64,000 bases of DNA from CAVUBL01 sp963739795 (GTDB lineage Bacteria > Acidobacteriota > Thermoanaerobaculia > Multivoradales > DATKCC01). Under the pieces are notes generated by a model. It worked only from the letters and a program-made list of their open reading frames with translations. It searched no databases and had not been told where the DNA came from. Location: contig CAVUBL010000015.1 of NCBI GenBank assembly GCA_963739795.1, forward strand, positions 558,001 through 622,000. Direction: 5' to 3'. Position 1 is the first letter of the stretch; each line of letters opens with the position of its first letter. Position numbers and translations under genes: made by a program. This document shows positions 41,370 to 51,267 of the stretch, piece by piece.

Positions 41370-42607
41370 CACAGCAGGTCGGAGAACATGCCTTTCAGGT
41401 TGCCCACCATTCCCTTGACGCTCCACGACCCCTTCTTGCGCGCCCGGCCCCGCCGCTCGTCGCTCGCCATGCCGTAGCGCAGCATCCCGGAGGCGGTGGC
41501 CCAGGCCGGCGAGCTGATCACGTCGACCAGCCCCGAGAGACCCGCGGGCAGTCCGTAGCGCACCGCCGAGTCGAAGATCTGCTCCGCCATCTCGAGCAGA
41601 CCGTCGAGCTGCGCGCCGCCGCCGGTGAGCACCACGCCACCGCGCAGGGTCTCGTCGGGGCCCTGCTTGGCGAGGTCGGCGCGCACCAGCTCGAAGAGCT
41701 CCTCGGCACGGGGCTGCAAGATCACGGCGAGCTCGCGCCGGGGCACCACGCGGGGCGCGCCGCCGGCCACCGTGGGCACCGAGATCCCCTGGTCGTCGCC
41801 CACCAGGCTGCCCAGGCAGCAGCCGCTCTTCACCTTGATCCGCTCCGCCTCGGCGAACGGCGTGCGCAGCACCATGGCCAGGTCGTTGGTGAAGTGGCCG
41901 GCACCCACCGGCAGCACGGCGCTGTGCTGGACGCAGCCGTCCAGGAACAGGGCGTACTCGGTGGTCCCCGACCCGATGTCGAGAAGCAGCACCCCGAGCT
42001 CGCGCTCGTCGGGCGTGAGCACCGCCTCGCCGGTCGCCAGGGGCTCGAAGACCAGCTCCACGACCTCGATGCCCGCCCGGTTGACGCAGGTCAGGAGCGT
42101 CTTGGTCCGCGTCACGTTGCCGGTGACCAGGTGGAGGGTCACCTCGAGGCGGCTACCGAGCATCCCCAGGGGGTCCTGGATCCCGCCCTGCTCGTCCACC
42201 AGAAACTCCTGGGGGATGGCGTGGAGGATCTCCCGGTCCGAGGGCAGCGCCGCGGACTGGGCCGCCTCGAGCACCCGGTCGATGTCCTGGCGGGTGATCT
42301 CCCGGTCCCGGCGCGAGACGGTCACCATCCCGCGGGAGTTGACGTTCCGGATGTCGGAGCCGGCGATCCCCACCCAGGCGCGGGAGACCTCGACCCCGGC
42401 CATCACCTCAGCCTCCTCGGTCGCCTGGCGCAGCGCCTCGACCGTGGACTCCACGTTCACGACGTTGCCCCGGCGGGTTCCCCGGTTCGGGGCCAGCCCC
42501 TTGCCCACCACCTCCATGACCCCACCTGCGTCCGGCTGGCCGATCAGGACTCCGACCTTCGAGGACCCCACGTCGACGGCGACGAAATACTCATCCGGTT
42601 TGGCCAT
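41369..42607 (-). CDS. ftsA: Cell division protein FtsA
   Basis: The 412-residue actin-like ATPase has phosphate loops AVDVGSSKVGVLIG near the N-terminus, LLDIGSGTTEYALF (about 208) and VLTGGGAQLDGLLE, and a C-terminal amphipathic helix (VKGMVGNLKGMFSDLL) that binds the membrane. FtsA tethers FtsZ filaments and recruits later division proteins. ATG 42607 has GGTGAGG upstream; GTG 42616 is an alternative. Its 5' end overlaps ftsQ by 17 bases. Confidence 0.97.
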   Translation of the reverse strand: MAKPDEYFVAVDVGSSKVGVLIGQPDAGGVMEVVGKGLAPNRGTRRGNVVNVESTVEALRQATEEAEVMAGVEVSRAWVGIAGSDIRNVNSRGMVTVSRRDREITRQDIDRVLEAAQSAALPSDREILHAIPQEFLVDEQGGIQDPLGMLGSRLEVTLHLVTGNVTRTKTLLTCVNRAGIEVVELVFEPLATGEAVLTPDERELGVLLLDIGSGTTEYALFLDGCVQHSAVLPVGAGHFTNDLAMVLRTPFAEAERIKVKSGCCLGSLVGDDQGISVPTVAGGAPRVVPRRELAVILQPRAEELFELVRADLAKQGPDETLRGGVVLTGGGAQLDGLLEMAEQIFDSAVRYGLPAGLSGLVDVISSPAWATASGMLRYGMASDERRGRARKKGSWSVKGMVGNLKGMFSDLL

Positions 42608-43568
42608 ACGCCTCACCTCTCCCGTTCATGGCGGCGGCAGCCGGTCGCCCGACGCCCCGCACGACAATTCGATGACTGAAACGCAGATCGACGGAACCCG
42701 GTGCGGGAAAGCGCGCCAGGAGCCGCGGCAGCAGGTCCTCGAGGGCGCGCACGCGCCCCTCCACGTCGCCGGCCTCGACCAGGAGCTCGAAGGGCAGAGC
42801 CCCGGTCTCGAGGCGAAAGTCCTCTTCCCCCAGGATGTCCACCCGGGAGAGCCCCGCCGCCCAGTCGGGCGCCGCCCGGGAGAACGCCTGGACGACGTCC
42901 AGGGCCCGGGCGAGCACCGCCTGGCGGACCGGCTGGGCCGGCTCGCGGGCACCCGCCGGTGCCGGCACCGCCTTCACCCCGGCCGCCGCGGCGGCCACCC
43001 CGAGCAGCAGGTAGCGCCCATCCCGCTGCGACTCGCCCGGCGGCGCCTGCTCGTCGCCCACCGGTGCGATGACGCGGCCCGCGCGGTCGACGTACCAGCG
43101 CTCGCCTCCCGAGTCGAGGAGCGCCACGGGGCGGCGCTCCACCACCGCGACGCGCAGCCGGTCGGGGAGCGCCTTGGTCACCTGGACCCCGGCGATCCAC
43201 GGGTGGCCCGACAGGCTCCGCTCCACGCTCTCCATGGACATCCAGACCAGGTTCCGGCCCACGAGGTGCTGGAGGCGGGCCTCCATCCACGCCCGGTTGA
43301 CCCGGTCCGTGGTCACCACCTGGAGCTCGGAGACCGCGAAGCGCGGCGAGGTGGCCGACCAGTAGAGAGCGGCGGCCGGCGTCCCCACGAGCACCAGGGC
43401 GGCGAGGAACAGGCGGAGCAGCCGAAGGCCGCGGCGCCGCCGGCGCACCGGCACGCCCTTGCGCCGGCGAAACGGCAGCACGTTGCCGTCGTCGGCCGCC
43501 GGCATCCAAGGGGGCGGCATGGTGGCCGGCCCGGGCCCGGCGCGGCGCGGATCCTGGGGCGCCCTCAC
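42591..43568 (-). CDS. ftsQ: Cell division protein FtsQ
   Basis: The 325-residue protein has a basic cytoplasmic N-terminus (VPVRRRRRGLRLLR), one transmembrane helix (LFLAALVLVGTPAAALYW), the POTRA domain (RFAVSELQVVTTDRVNRAW, VQVTKALPDRLRVAVVERRP) and the beta domain (RWYVDRAGRVIAP). FtsQ links FtsA-side and FtsB/FtsL complexes in the periplasm. GTG 43568 overlaps the murC stop by 4 bases; ATG 43520 is a possible shorter start. The murB and ddl genes often found before ftsQ are missing. Confidence 0.93.
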   Translation of the reverse strand: MRAPQDPRRAGPGPATMPPPWMPAADDGNVLPFRRRKGVPVRRRRRGLRLLRLFLAALVLVGTPAAALYWSATSPRFAVSELQVVTTDRVNRAWMEARLQHLVGRNLVWMSMESVERSLSGHPWIAGVQVTKALPDRLRVAVVERRPVALLDSGGERWYVDRAGRVIAPVGDEQAPPGESQRDGRYLLLGVAAAAAGVKAVPAPAGAREPAQPVRQAVLARALDVVQAFSRAAPDWAAGLSRVDILGEEDFRLETGALPFELLVEAGDVEGRVRALEDLLPRLLARFPAPGSVDLRFSHRIVVRGVGRPAAAAMNGRGEAYGQTG

Positions 43569-44962
43569 GCCCCCTCCTCCCGGGAGGCGAGCTCCCGCGC
43601 CAGCTTGTAGACATCCCCCGCGCCCAGGGTGAGGATCAGGTCCCCGGGCTCGATCTCGGGGGCGAGGACCTCGGGAGCGCCCTGCCAGCTCGGGCAGTAC
43701 TCCACCCGGCGGTGCCCCGAGGCGCGAGCGGCCTCCACCACGAGCTCGCCGGTCACCCCCGGGATCGGAGCCTCTCGGGAGGGATACACGTCCGTGACCA
43801 CCACCCGATCCGCCCCCAGGAGCGCCTTGCCGAAGGCCGCGGCCTGGTCCCGGGTGCGGGAGAAGAGGTGCGGCTGGAACACGGCGTGGATGCGCCCGGC
43901 CGGCCGCACCTCCCGCGCCGCCGCCAGGGTCGCGGCGACCTCCGTAGGATGGTGGGCGTAGTCGTCGACCACGTCCGCCCCGAGCCAGCTCCCGACCCGG
44001 TCGAAGCGCCGGTCGATCCCCCGGAACCCCTCGAGGGCCGCCGCGATCCGGTCGAAGGCGACGCCCAGGGCGCGGGCCACCGCCACCGCCGCCAGGGCGT
44101 TGGCGACGTTGTGGCGCCCGGGCAGGGGCAGCTCGACGGTGCCGAGGACGCCCTCGGCGCCGTGGCGGACGGTGAAGCGGGTGCCGATCGCTCCCTCCCG
44201 CACCGCCAGATCCACGGCCTGGAAGTCGGCCTGGGGCGAGAAGCCGTACGAGACCACCCGGTGGTCGGTGAGGCGCGGCAGGATCTCCTGGACGTTGGGA
44301 TCGTCGAGGCAGACGAGCACCTGGCCGAAGAAGGGCACCCGGCTCGCGAACAGGACGAAGGCCTCGCGGATCGCGTCCAGGTCCCCGTAGGTGTCCAGGT
44401 GGTCGGCGTCGATGGAGGTGATGACGGCGATGATGGGCGCCAGGCGCAGGAAGCTCCGGTCGTACTCGTCGGCCTCGGCGACCAGGTACTCGCTCGACCC
44501 CATCCGGGCGCCCGTCCCCAGGGCCCGCACCCGGCCGCCCACGATCACCGTCGGGTCGAGGCCGCCCTCGGTCAGGATGGCTCCCACCAGGGAGGTGGTG
44601 GTGGTCTTGCCGTGGGTGCCGGCCACCGCCACGCCGTACTTGAGGCGCATGAGCTCGGCGAGCATCTCGGCCCGGCGCACCACCGGGATCCCCCGTCGGC
44701 GCGCCTCGACCACTTCCGGGTTGTCCGGCGGCACGGCCGAGGAGTAGACCACCAGGTCCGCCCCCGCCACGTGGTCGGCGTCGTGGCCGGCGTGCACCGT
44801 GGCGCCCAACTCCTCGAGACGTTCGGTCACCGGTGAGCGGGCCTGGTCGCAGCCCGAGACCGCGACGTCGTAGGAGAGGAGGATCTCGGCGATCCCGGAC
44901 ATGCCGGCACCGCCGATGCCCACCAGGTGGACCCGGGAGAGCCCGGTGAACTGGCGGAACAT
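43565..44962 (-). CDS. murC: UDP-N-acetylmuramate--L-alanine ligase
   Basis: The 465-residue Mur ligase has the N-terminal VHLVGIGGAGMSGIAEIL Rossmann segment, the P-loop AGTHGKTTTTSLVGA, AEADEYDRSFL and the C-terminal domain YAHHPTEVAATLAAA. It adds L-alanine to UDP-MurNAc, the first peptide step of cell-wall precursor synthesis. It starts (ATG 44962) one base inside the murG stop. Confidence 0.97.
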   Translation of the reverse strand: MFRQFTGLSRVHLVGIGGAGMSGIAEILLSYDVAVSGCDQARSPVTERLEELGATVHAGHDADHVAGADLVVYSSAVPPDNPEVVEARRRGIPVVRRAEMLAELMRLKYGVAVAGTHGKTTTTSLVGAILTEGGLDPTVIVGGRVRALGTGARMGSSEYLVAEADEYDRSFLRLAPIIAVITSIDADHLDTYGDLDAIREAFVLFASRVPFFGQVLVCLDDPNVQEILPRLTDHRVVSYGFSPQADFQAVDLAVREGAIGTRFTVRHGAEGVLGTVELPLPGRHNVANALAAVAVARALGVAFDRIAAALEGFRGIDRRFDRVGSWLGADVVDDYAHHPTEVAATLAAAREVRPAGRIHAVFQPHLFSRTRDQAAAFGKALLGADRVVVTDVYPSREAPIPGVTGELVVEAARASGHRRVEYCPSWQGAPEVLAPEIEPGDLILTLGAGDVYKLARELASREEGA

Positions 44963-46161
44963 CAGGCGGCCCTCCCACCGGCGCCCGCCAGCTCCTCGAC
45001 CCAGTCGGCGATGGCCGCCGCCGCCCCGGGACGGGCGAGGGCCCGGGCAGCGAGCCCCATGGCCGCGAGGGTGTCCCGATCGGCCAGGAGCCCGGCGAGC
45101 GCCTTTGCGAGCAGGGGGGAGAGCACGGAGGCGAGGGCCTCGGGACCTCCGGCGGCGCCGGCGCCCGCCTCGACCACCCGGGCGGCGCCCGCCGCCTGGA
45201 AGGCCAGGGCGTTGTCCCGCTGGTGGCCCTCGGCCAGGGAGAGGGGCACCAGCACCGCCGCCCGGCCGGCGGCGGCGATCTCGGCCAGGGTGATGGCGCC
45301 CGCCCGGGAGACCACCAGGTGGCTCGCTTCCAGGGCGCCGGCCACGTCGTCAAGGAACGGCTCCAGGCGGACCGAGGTCGTTCCTCCGGAGTCGGCTCCC
45401 GAGATGAGATCGGTACTGAGACCGGCGCGCTCGTAAGCCGCCCGGGTCTCCTCCAGATGGGCCGCTCCGGTCTGGTGGAGCACCTCGAGGCCGGCCGGCG
45501 CGCCGTCCTTCTCGCCCATCTGCGCAAGCGCCGCAGGCACCGCCAGGTTGAGGCTGCGGGCACCCTGACTGCCCCCCAGGACCAGCAGATGCAGGAGGCG
45601 GGCGTCGCCGCCCGTGGGCTCGGGACCGACCCGGAAGAAGGCCTCGCGCACCGGCACGCCGCTCACCCGGGCCGGGCAGGCCAGCTCCCGGCCCGTGTCC
45701 GGGAAGGCCACGGCCGCCCCCGCCGCCCAACGCGAGAGCTGCCGGTTGGCGAAGCCCGGCCGGGCGTTGGGCTCGACCAGCAGCGCGGGCCGGCGGGCGA
45801 GAACGGCCCCCAGGATCGCCGGTGCCGAGGCGTAGCCCCCCGTGCCCACGACCGCGTCCACCGCCAGGCGCCGGACCAGGCGAGCGGCGGCGAGGCCGGC
45901 CACCAACAACGTCGCGACGGCGACGGCCTTGCCCACGAGCCCCCGGCCGGTCATGGGCCGGGAGCGCAGGGCGTGGAACTCCACGCCACGCTCGGGCACC
46001 AGGCGGGCCTCGATTCCCCGCGCCGAGCCGGCGAAGCTCACCCGGTGGCCGCGGGCGCGGAGCTCCTCGCCCACCGCCAGGGCGGGGAACACGTGCCCGC
46101 CCGAGCCGCCTCCTGCCAGGAGCACGTGGAGCCGTCGCGCGCTGCTCGCGTTCGGGGTCAC
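44962..46161 (-). CDS. murG: UDP-GlcNAc: undecaprenyl-PP-MurNAc-pentapeptide transferase MurG
   Basis: The 399-residue GT-B glycosyltransferase has the N-terminal loop LLAGGGSGGHVFPALAV, VVGTGGYASAPAILGA, and the UDP-GlcNAc-binding block VLGGSQGARSLN and EPFLDDVAGALEASHLVVSR. It makes lipid II at the inner face of the membrane. GTG 46161 lies 4 bases after the ftsW stop. The downstream murC start overlaps its stop by one base. Confidence 0.96.
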   Translation of the reverse strand: MTPNASSARRLHVLLAGGGSGGHVFPALAVGEELRARGHRVSFAGSARGIEARLVPERGVEFHALRSRPMTGRGLVGKAVAVATLLVAGLAAARLVRRLAVDAVVGTGGYASAPAILGAVLARRPALLVEPNARPGFANRQLSRWAAGAAVAFPDTGRELACPARVSGVPVREAFFRVGPEPTGGDARLLHLLVLGGSQGARSLNLAVPAALAQMGEKDGAPAGLEVLHQTGAAHLEETRAAYERAGLSTDLISGADSGGTTSVRLEPFLDDVAGALEASHLVVSRAGAITLAEIAAAGRAAVLVPLSLAEGHQRDNALAFQAAGAARVVEAGAGAAGGPEALASVLSPLLAKALAGLLADRDTLAAMGLAARALARPGAAAAIADWVEELAGAGGRAA

Positions 46162-46165
46162 GCCG

Positions 46166-47260
46166 TCATCCGTGCTGGGAGACGTTGAGGAGCACGCCGC
46201 AGGCGGTCATGGAGACCACCAACGACGAGCCGCCGTAGGAGATGAAGGGCAGGGGGATGCCCTTCGACGGAGCGAGCGACAGACAGACGCTGACGTGGAT
46301 CAGGGCCTGGATCACCAGCAGCCCGGTGATCCCCCAGGCGAGGTAGCGGCCGAAGTCGTCCGGCGCCGCCGCGCCCGCCTTGACCCCGCGCCACAGGATC
46401 AGGGCGAAGAGGCCGAGGACCACCAGGGCCCCGATCAAGCCGAGCTCCTCGCAGATGATGGAGAAGATGTAGTCCGAGTGAGGGTGGGGCAGGTAGTGGA
46501 GCTTCTGGACGCTGCCGCCCGGGCCGAGCCCGAAGATTCCCCCGGAGCCCACGGCGATCAGCGACTGGCGGGCCTGGAAGCCGGCGCCCAGAGGGTCGGC
46601 CTCCGGGTCGAGGAAGGCGAACAGCCGGCGCCGTCGGTAGTCCTCGGTCAGCACCAGGAGCACCAAGAGCGGCACGCCCACCAGCCCGGCGGCCAGCAGG
46701 AAGCGCCAGGCGAGCCCGGCCAGGAAGAGCATGAGCACCACGGTGACCAGCAGGAGCACCGAGGTGCCGAAATCGGGCTCGAGCAGCACCAGGCCCACCA
46801 CCACCGCCGTCGCCACCAGGACGGGGGCCAGCAGCACCTGCTGGTTGATCCGCTCCGGCTTCTTTTCGATCTGGTAGGCGACGTACGGCACCAGGGCGAG
46901 CTTGGCGAGCTCGGCCGGCTGGATGGAGAGGGGCCCAAGGCGGAACCACCGGTGGGTCGAGGCGATCTCGGGACCGAAGAGCACGGCCACGAGGAGCGCC
47001 ACGGCGCCGCCCAGCAGGGCATAGGTGACCGCCGGCCGCCGCAGGTGCCGGTAGTCCACGTGCATGGCCACCGCCATGCCCGCGAGCCCGAGGACCGCGG
47101 CCAGGCTCTGCTTGACCACGTAGGGGTTGAACGCGGGGCCGCCACGCCCCTCCGAGCGGGCCATGGGCGCGCTCGCCGAGTACACCATGACCAAGCCGAA
47201 GGCGACGGCCAAGGCCACCGTGCCGAAGAGGGCCCGGTCAAACGCGAGCTTCTTGGCCAC
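46166..47260 (-). CDS. ftsW: Septal peptidoglycan glycosyltransferase FtsW
   Basis: The 364-residue SEDS protein has ten predicted helices and the family motifs GLVMVYSAS, RWFRLGPLSIQPAELAKL, LLEPDFGTS and SKGIPLPFISYGGSS. It polymerises lipid II at the septum with FtsI. GTG 47260 has a strong GGAGGAGGG site. The gene overlaps the murD end by 23 bases and precedes murG by 4 bases. Confidence 0.96.
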   Translation of the reverse strand: MAKKLAFDRALFGTVALAVAFGLVMVYSASAPMARSEGRGGPAFNPYVVKQSLAAVLGLAGMAVAMHVDYRHLRRPAVTYALLGGAVALLVAVLFGPEIASTHRWFRLGPLSIQPAELAKLALVPYVAYQIEKKPERINQQVLLAPVLVATAVVVGLVLLEPDFGTSVLLLVTVVLMLFLAGLAWRFLLAAGLVGVPLLVLLVLTEDYRRRRLFAFLDPEADPLGAGFQARQSLIAVGSGGIFGLGPGGSVQKLHYLPHPHSDYIFSIICEELGLIGALVVLGLFALILWRGVKAGAAAPDDFGRYLAWGITGLLVIQALIHVSVCLSLAPSKGIPLPFISYGGSSLVVSMTACGVLLNVSQHG

Positions 47261-48674
47261 GGGGCCCTCCTCCGACGATGGCGTGGACGAGGTGCTGGAA
47301 CGTCTCCCCGCGCTGGTTGAAGTCCCGGAACTGGTCGAAGCTGGCGCACGCCGGCGACAGGAGCACCGACTCGCCGGAGCGGGCGCGCAGGGCCGCCTCG
47401 GCCACCGCCCGGTCCAGAGTGCCGGCCCGCACCATCGGCGCCGAGCCGGTGAGGGCGTCCTCCAGCTCGCCCGCCGCCTCGCCGATCAGGTAGACGTGGA
47501 CCGCCTTGGCGCGCACCGCCGGCGCCAGGACGGCGAAGTCCGTGCCCTTGCCGCGGCCCCCCAGGATCAGGTGGACCGAGCCATCGGGAAACCCCTCCAG
47601 ACAGCCGATGACGGCCGCCGGGTTGGTGCCCTTCGAATCGTCGTACCAGACCACGCCGCCCGACTCCAGGACCCGCTCCATCCGGTGAGGGAGCCCGCGG
47701 AAGGCGGCGAGGGCGACGCGACAGGCCTCGGGCGGGGCGCCCAGGGCCCGGGCCAGGAGCGCCGCGGCCATGGCGTTGGCCAGGTTGTGGGCGCCCGGGA
47801 GCGGCGAGTCGCCGGTCCGGAAGAGCTCGACGGGCTCGCCGCCGCGGTCACGCTCCATCACCCGATCGCCGTCGAGGAAGCAGCCGTCGTCCACCGGCGC
47901 GAGGCGGGAGAAGTAGCGCCTCCGGACCGCCACCTCGGTCTCCCGGGAGAGGGGGTCGTCGGCGTTGAGCACCGCCACGTCCTCGGCGGTCTGGTTCTCG
48001 AAGATCCGCCGCTTGGCGGCCGTGTAGGCCTCGAACCCGCCGTGGCGGTCCAGGTGGTCGGCGGCGACGTTGAGCAGGGTCGCGGCCCGGGGCCGGAACT
48101 CCCGGATGGCGGCGAGCTGGAAGCTGGACAGCTCGACGACGAAGACTCTCCCGGGCCGGGCGCCGGCGGCGGAAGCGCCCTTCCCCGCGGCCCCCCCGAG
48201 ATCGACCTGGGCCGACAGGGGCGGCCCGAAGTTGCCGCACACCGCAACGTCGAGGCCCGCCTCCCGGAGCATGGCGCCGGCGAGGGCGGTGGTGGTGCTC
48301 TTGCCGTTCGAGCCGGTCACCGCCACCACCGGGCCGGTCAGGTAGGGGAAGGCGAGCTCGACCTCGGCCAGGACCGGCACGCCCCGCTCGCCGGCTTCGG
48401 CCAGGAGCGGCCGGTCCAGGGGCACGCCGGGGCTCACCACCACCGCGTCAATCCCCGGCGGCAGGGCGGCCGGCTCCTCGCCCGCGAGCACGCGGAGCCC
48501 CTCCCGCCCCCCGAGGTCGCCGAGGTCGAGGGCCTCGGCCGGACGGGCGTCGACGCCCACCACCTCCGCCCCGAGGCCGAGGAGCAAGCGGCTCGCGGCG
48601 CGGCCCGAGGCGCCCAGCCCGTAGACCAGGACCGTGCGCCACTCGCGCGTCTCCCATGGGCTCTGCATGCTCAT
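47238..48674 (-). CDS. murD: UDP-N-acetylmuramoyl-L-alanine--D-glutamate ligase
   Basis: The 478-residue Mur ligase has LVYGLGASGRAASRLLL near the N-terminus, the P-loop VTGSNGKSTTTAL, LSSFQLAAI and NVAADHLDRHGG, and a C-terminal domain with YDDSKGTNPAAV and LILGGRGKGTDF. It adds D-glutamate to UDP-MurNAc-L-Ala. ATG 48674 overlaps the mraY stop by 4 bases, and a second in-frame ATG follows at 48668. It overlaps ftsW by 23 bases. Confidence 0.96.
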   Translation of the reverse strand: MSMQSPWETREWRTVLVYGLGASGRAASRLLLGLGAEVVGVDARPAEALDLGDLGGREGLRVLAGEEPAALPPGIDAVVVSPGVPLDRPLLAEAGERGVPVLAEVELAFPYLTGPVVAVTGSNGKSTTTALAGAMLREAGLDVAVCGNFGPPLSAQVDLGGAAGKGASAAGARPGRVFVVELSSFQLAAIREFRPRAATLLNVAADHLDRHGGFEAYTAAKRRIFENQTAEDVAVLNADDPLSRETEVAVRRRYFSRLAPVDDGCFLDGDRVMERDRGGEPVELFRTGDSPLPGAHNLANAMAAALLARALGAPPEACRVALAAFRGLPHRMERVLESGGVVWYDDSKGTNPAAVIGCLEGFPDGSVHLILGGRGKGTDFAVLAPAVRAKAVHVYLIGEAAGELEDALTGSAPMVRAGTLDRAVAEAALRARSGESVLLSPACASFDQFRDFNQRGETFQHLVHAIVGGGPRGQEARV

Positions 48675-49747
48675 CTCAGCTTGAGGGTGGACAGGGAGAC
48701 GAGGGCGAAGAGGATGGACAGGATCCAGAAGCGCACGATCACCTTGGACTCCGCCCAGCCGGCGAGCTCGAAGTGGTGATGGAGGGGGGCCATGCGGAAC
48801 ACCCGCCGGCCCGTGAGCTTGAACGACGCCACCTGCAGGATGACCGACAGCGCCTCGATCACGAACAGCCCGCCCACCAGGACCAGGAGGATTTCCTGCT
48901 TGGCGAGGAGGGCGACCGTGCCGATGGCGGCGCCCAGCGACAGCGACCCGACGTCGCCCATGAAGACCTCGGCCGGGTGGGCGTTGAACCACAGGAAGCC
49001 GAGGCTGGCCCCGACCAGGGCGGCGCAGAAGACCGTCACCTCGCCCACCCCCGGGATCAGCTCGACCTGGAGGTAGCCGCCGAGCACGGCGTTGCCCGCC
49101 AGGTAGGTGAACACGGCGTAGGTGGCGGCGGCGACCACGGTGGCGCCGATGGCGAGGCCGTCGAGGCCGTCGGTCAGATTCACCGCGTTCGAGGTCCCCA
49201 CCAGCACCAGCACGGCAAAGGGCACGTAGAGCGCGCCCAGGGTCAGTGACAGGTGCTTGAAGAAAGGGAACGCCAGGGTGCTGTTGAAGTCCGGGAGCTG
49301 GTGGAGGACCAGGCCGGTCGCCGCCCCCGCCAGGATCTGGAGGCCGAACTTCGCCCGCGCCGACAGGCCCCGATTGTGGCGTCGGCGGATCTTCAGGAAG
49401 TCGTCGAGGAAACCGATCAGCCCGAAGGCCAGCGTGACCCCCACCGCCACCCAGACGTAGACGTTCGTCAGGTCGGCCCACAGCAGGGTGGGCACGAGGA
49501 GCGCGAAGAGGATCAGCAACCCCCCCATGGTCGGCGTACCGGCCTTGCCGCGATGGCTCTCGGGGCCCTCCTCGCGGATCGCCTGGCCGAGCTGGTTGCG
49601 GCGCAGCATCCTTATGAACCCGGGGCCCAGGACCATGGACAGGAGCAGCGCCGTCACCGCGGCCCCCGCCGCCCGGAAGGTGATGTAGCGGAAGACGTTG
49701 AACGGCGCGAACAGCTCGTGGAGCGGATAGAGGAGGTGGTACAGCAT
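48671..49747 (-). CDS. mraY: Phospho-MurNAc-pentapeptide-transferase MraY
   Basis: The 358-residue protein has ten membrane helices and the MraY motifs KAGTPTMGG, GFLDDFLKIRRR, NAVNLTDGLDGLA, HPAEVFMGDVGSL and APLHHHFELAGW. It transfers phospho-MurNAc-pentapeptide to undecaprenyl phosphate to make lipid I. ATG 49747 overlaps the murF stop by one base. Confidence 0.97.
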   Translation of the reverse strand: MLYHLLYPLHELFAPFNVFRYITFRAAGAAVTALLLSMVLGPGFIRMLRRNQLGQAIREEGPESHRGKAGTPTMGGLLILFALLVPTLLWADLTNVYVWVAVGVTLAFGLIGFLDDFLKIRRRHNRGLSARAKFGLQILAGAATGLVLHQLPDFNSTLAFPFFKHLSLTLGALYVPFAVLVLVGTSNAVNLTDGLDGLAIGATVVAAATYAVFTYLAGNAVLGGYLQVELIPGVGEVTVFCAALVGASLGFLWFNAHPAEVFMGDVGSLSLGAAIGTVALLAKQEILLVLVGGLFVIEALSVILQVASFKLTGRRVFRMAPLHHHFELAGWAESKVIVRFWILSILFALVSLSTLKLR

Positions 49748-51267
49748 CAGCTCGCCTTCCCCGCCGCCGCCGCCGACGACGTCAGCACCTTCTCGACCAC
49801 CCGCTCGAGGCCGACTCCCCGCGAGCCCTTGACCAGCACCAGGTCGCCCGCCCGGACGGTGCCGGCGGCCCAGCGCGCCGCCGCCTCGGCGTCGCTCAGC
49901 CAGGTGGCGTCGGCCCCGGCCTCCCGGGCCGCGGCCACCAGTGCGCGGGAGAGCTCGCCGACTCCGGCCAGGGGCGAGAACCCGAGGCGGGCGGCGCGCG
50001 CGCCCGCCTCCCGGTGGAAGCGTGGCCCCTCGGGCCCCAGCTCCAGCATGTCGCCGAGCACCGCGACGCGGCGGCGCGAGCCGGCGGCCTCGGCGAGCTC
50101 GGCGGCGCTCGCCAGGGCCTGGGACAGGGCCTCGGGATTCGAGTTGTAGCTGTCGTCGACCAGGGTGACCCCGCCGGCGAGGCGCCGGACCGCGCCCCGG
50201 TGGCTGCCCGGGCCGACATCCGCCAGGGCGGCGCGGATGCCGGCGAGGTCGACCCCCAGCACCCAGGCCGCCGCCGCGGCCGCCAGGGCGTTGGCCACGT
50301 TGTAGCGGCCGTGGAGGGGCAGCTCCACCTCCCCCGCCTCGTCCACTCTTCCGTCCCGACGGCCCAGCTCGAGGACGAACCGGGTGCCCAACCCTGTCGG
50401 GCCTGCTGGGCCGGTGGAGCCGGCGCCCCCGGACGGCGGCAGCGATTCCAGGTCCCGGGCGCGCACCTCGATCTCCGGGGCGTCGCCGAAGCCGTACCAG
50501 ACGATCCGGGTGCCGGCGCCCCGCTCCGAGGCCGCCCAGCGCCGAGTCACCCGCGCGACCTCCGGGTCGTCCCGGTTGGCCACGACGAAGCCCTGCCGGG
50601 AGAGCCCCTCGAAGATCTCGGCCTTGGCGTCGGCGATCGCCGCGAGGCCCGAGAAGTTCTCCAGGTGCACCGCCCGCACGTTGGTGAGCACGACGCCGTC
50701 GGGACGGGCCAGCGCGCTCACCGCCCCCAGCTCGCCGGGCACCGACATGCCCATCTCGGCCACCATGACCTCGGTGTCGTCGGGGATCGACAGGAACGAC
50801 ACCGGGAAGCCGTACAGGTTGTTCAGGTTCCCGGGGCTGCGGGCGGTCCGGAAGCGCCGGGCCAGGAGGGCGGCCAGCAGCTCCTTGGTGGTGGTCTTGC
50901 CCGCCGAGCCGGTGATGCCCACCAGCACCTCGGGAAGCTCGCGCCGGACGGTCCGGGTCAGGTCGTGGAGGCCGCGGTAGGTGTCGGAGACCCGGATCAC
51001 GCCGGCGGCTCCCGGCGCCGCGCCGCTGGTCCCGGAGGCGCCCTCGACGTCGTCGCGGTGGACCACGGCGCACGCCGCTCCCCGTTCGAGGGCGTCGGCC
51101 ACGAAGCGGTGACCATCGGTGCTGGCACCGGCGAGAGCGAAGAAGAGCTCGCCGCCCGCGACCTTGCGCGAGTCGATGGCCACGCCGGACCACGCGGCCG
51201 CCGGATCGCCCGCGATCAACTCGCCCCCCATGGCGCTCGCCGCCTCATCGATTCGCCGTCTGACCAA
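49747..51267 (-). CDS. murF: UDP-MurNAc-tripeptide--D-Ala-D-Ala ligase MurF
   Basis: The 506-residue Mur ligase has the SRKVAGGELFFAL segment, the P-loop GITGSAGKTTTKELLA, NLNNLYGFPVS, MGMSVPGELGAV and the C-terminal VDDSYNSNPEAL. It adds D-Ala-D-Ala. The frame is open further upstream; TTG 51267 is chosen because residues RRIDEAASAMGGELI match the family N-terminus and a start at ATG 51231 would remove them. It overlaps the murE end by 23 bases. Confidence 0.92.
   Translation of the reverse strand: MVRRRIDEAASAMGGELIAGDPAAAWSGVAIDSRKVAGGELFFALAGASTDGHRFVADALERGAACAVVHRDDVEGASGTSGAAPGAAGVIRVSDTYRGLHDLTRTVRRELPEVLVGITGSAGKTTTKELLAALLARRFRTARSPGNLNNLYGFPVSFLSIPDDTEVMVAEMGMSVPGELGAVSALARPDGVVLTNVRAVHLENFSGLAAIADAKAEIFEGLSRQGFVVANRDDPEVARVTRRWAASERGAGTRIVWYGFGDAPEIEVRARDLESLPPSGGAGSTGPAGPTGLGTRFVLELGRRDGRVDEAGEVELPLHGRYNVANALAAAAAAWVLGVDLAGIRAALADVGPGSHRGAVRRLAGGVTLVDDSYNSNPEALSQALASAAELAEAAGSRRRVAVLGDMLELGPEGPRFHREAGARAARLGFSPLAGVGELSRALVAAAREAGADATWLSDAEAAARWAAGTVRAGDLVLVKGSRGVGLERVVEKVLTSSAAAAGKAS

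Noticed and set aside
42591..45563. A single protein of about 990 residues covering ftsQ and much of murC
   Set aside because: Only the last about 325 residues match FtsQ; the rest is an out-of-frame reading of murC and murG.
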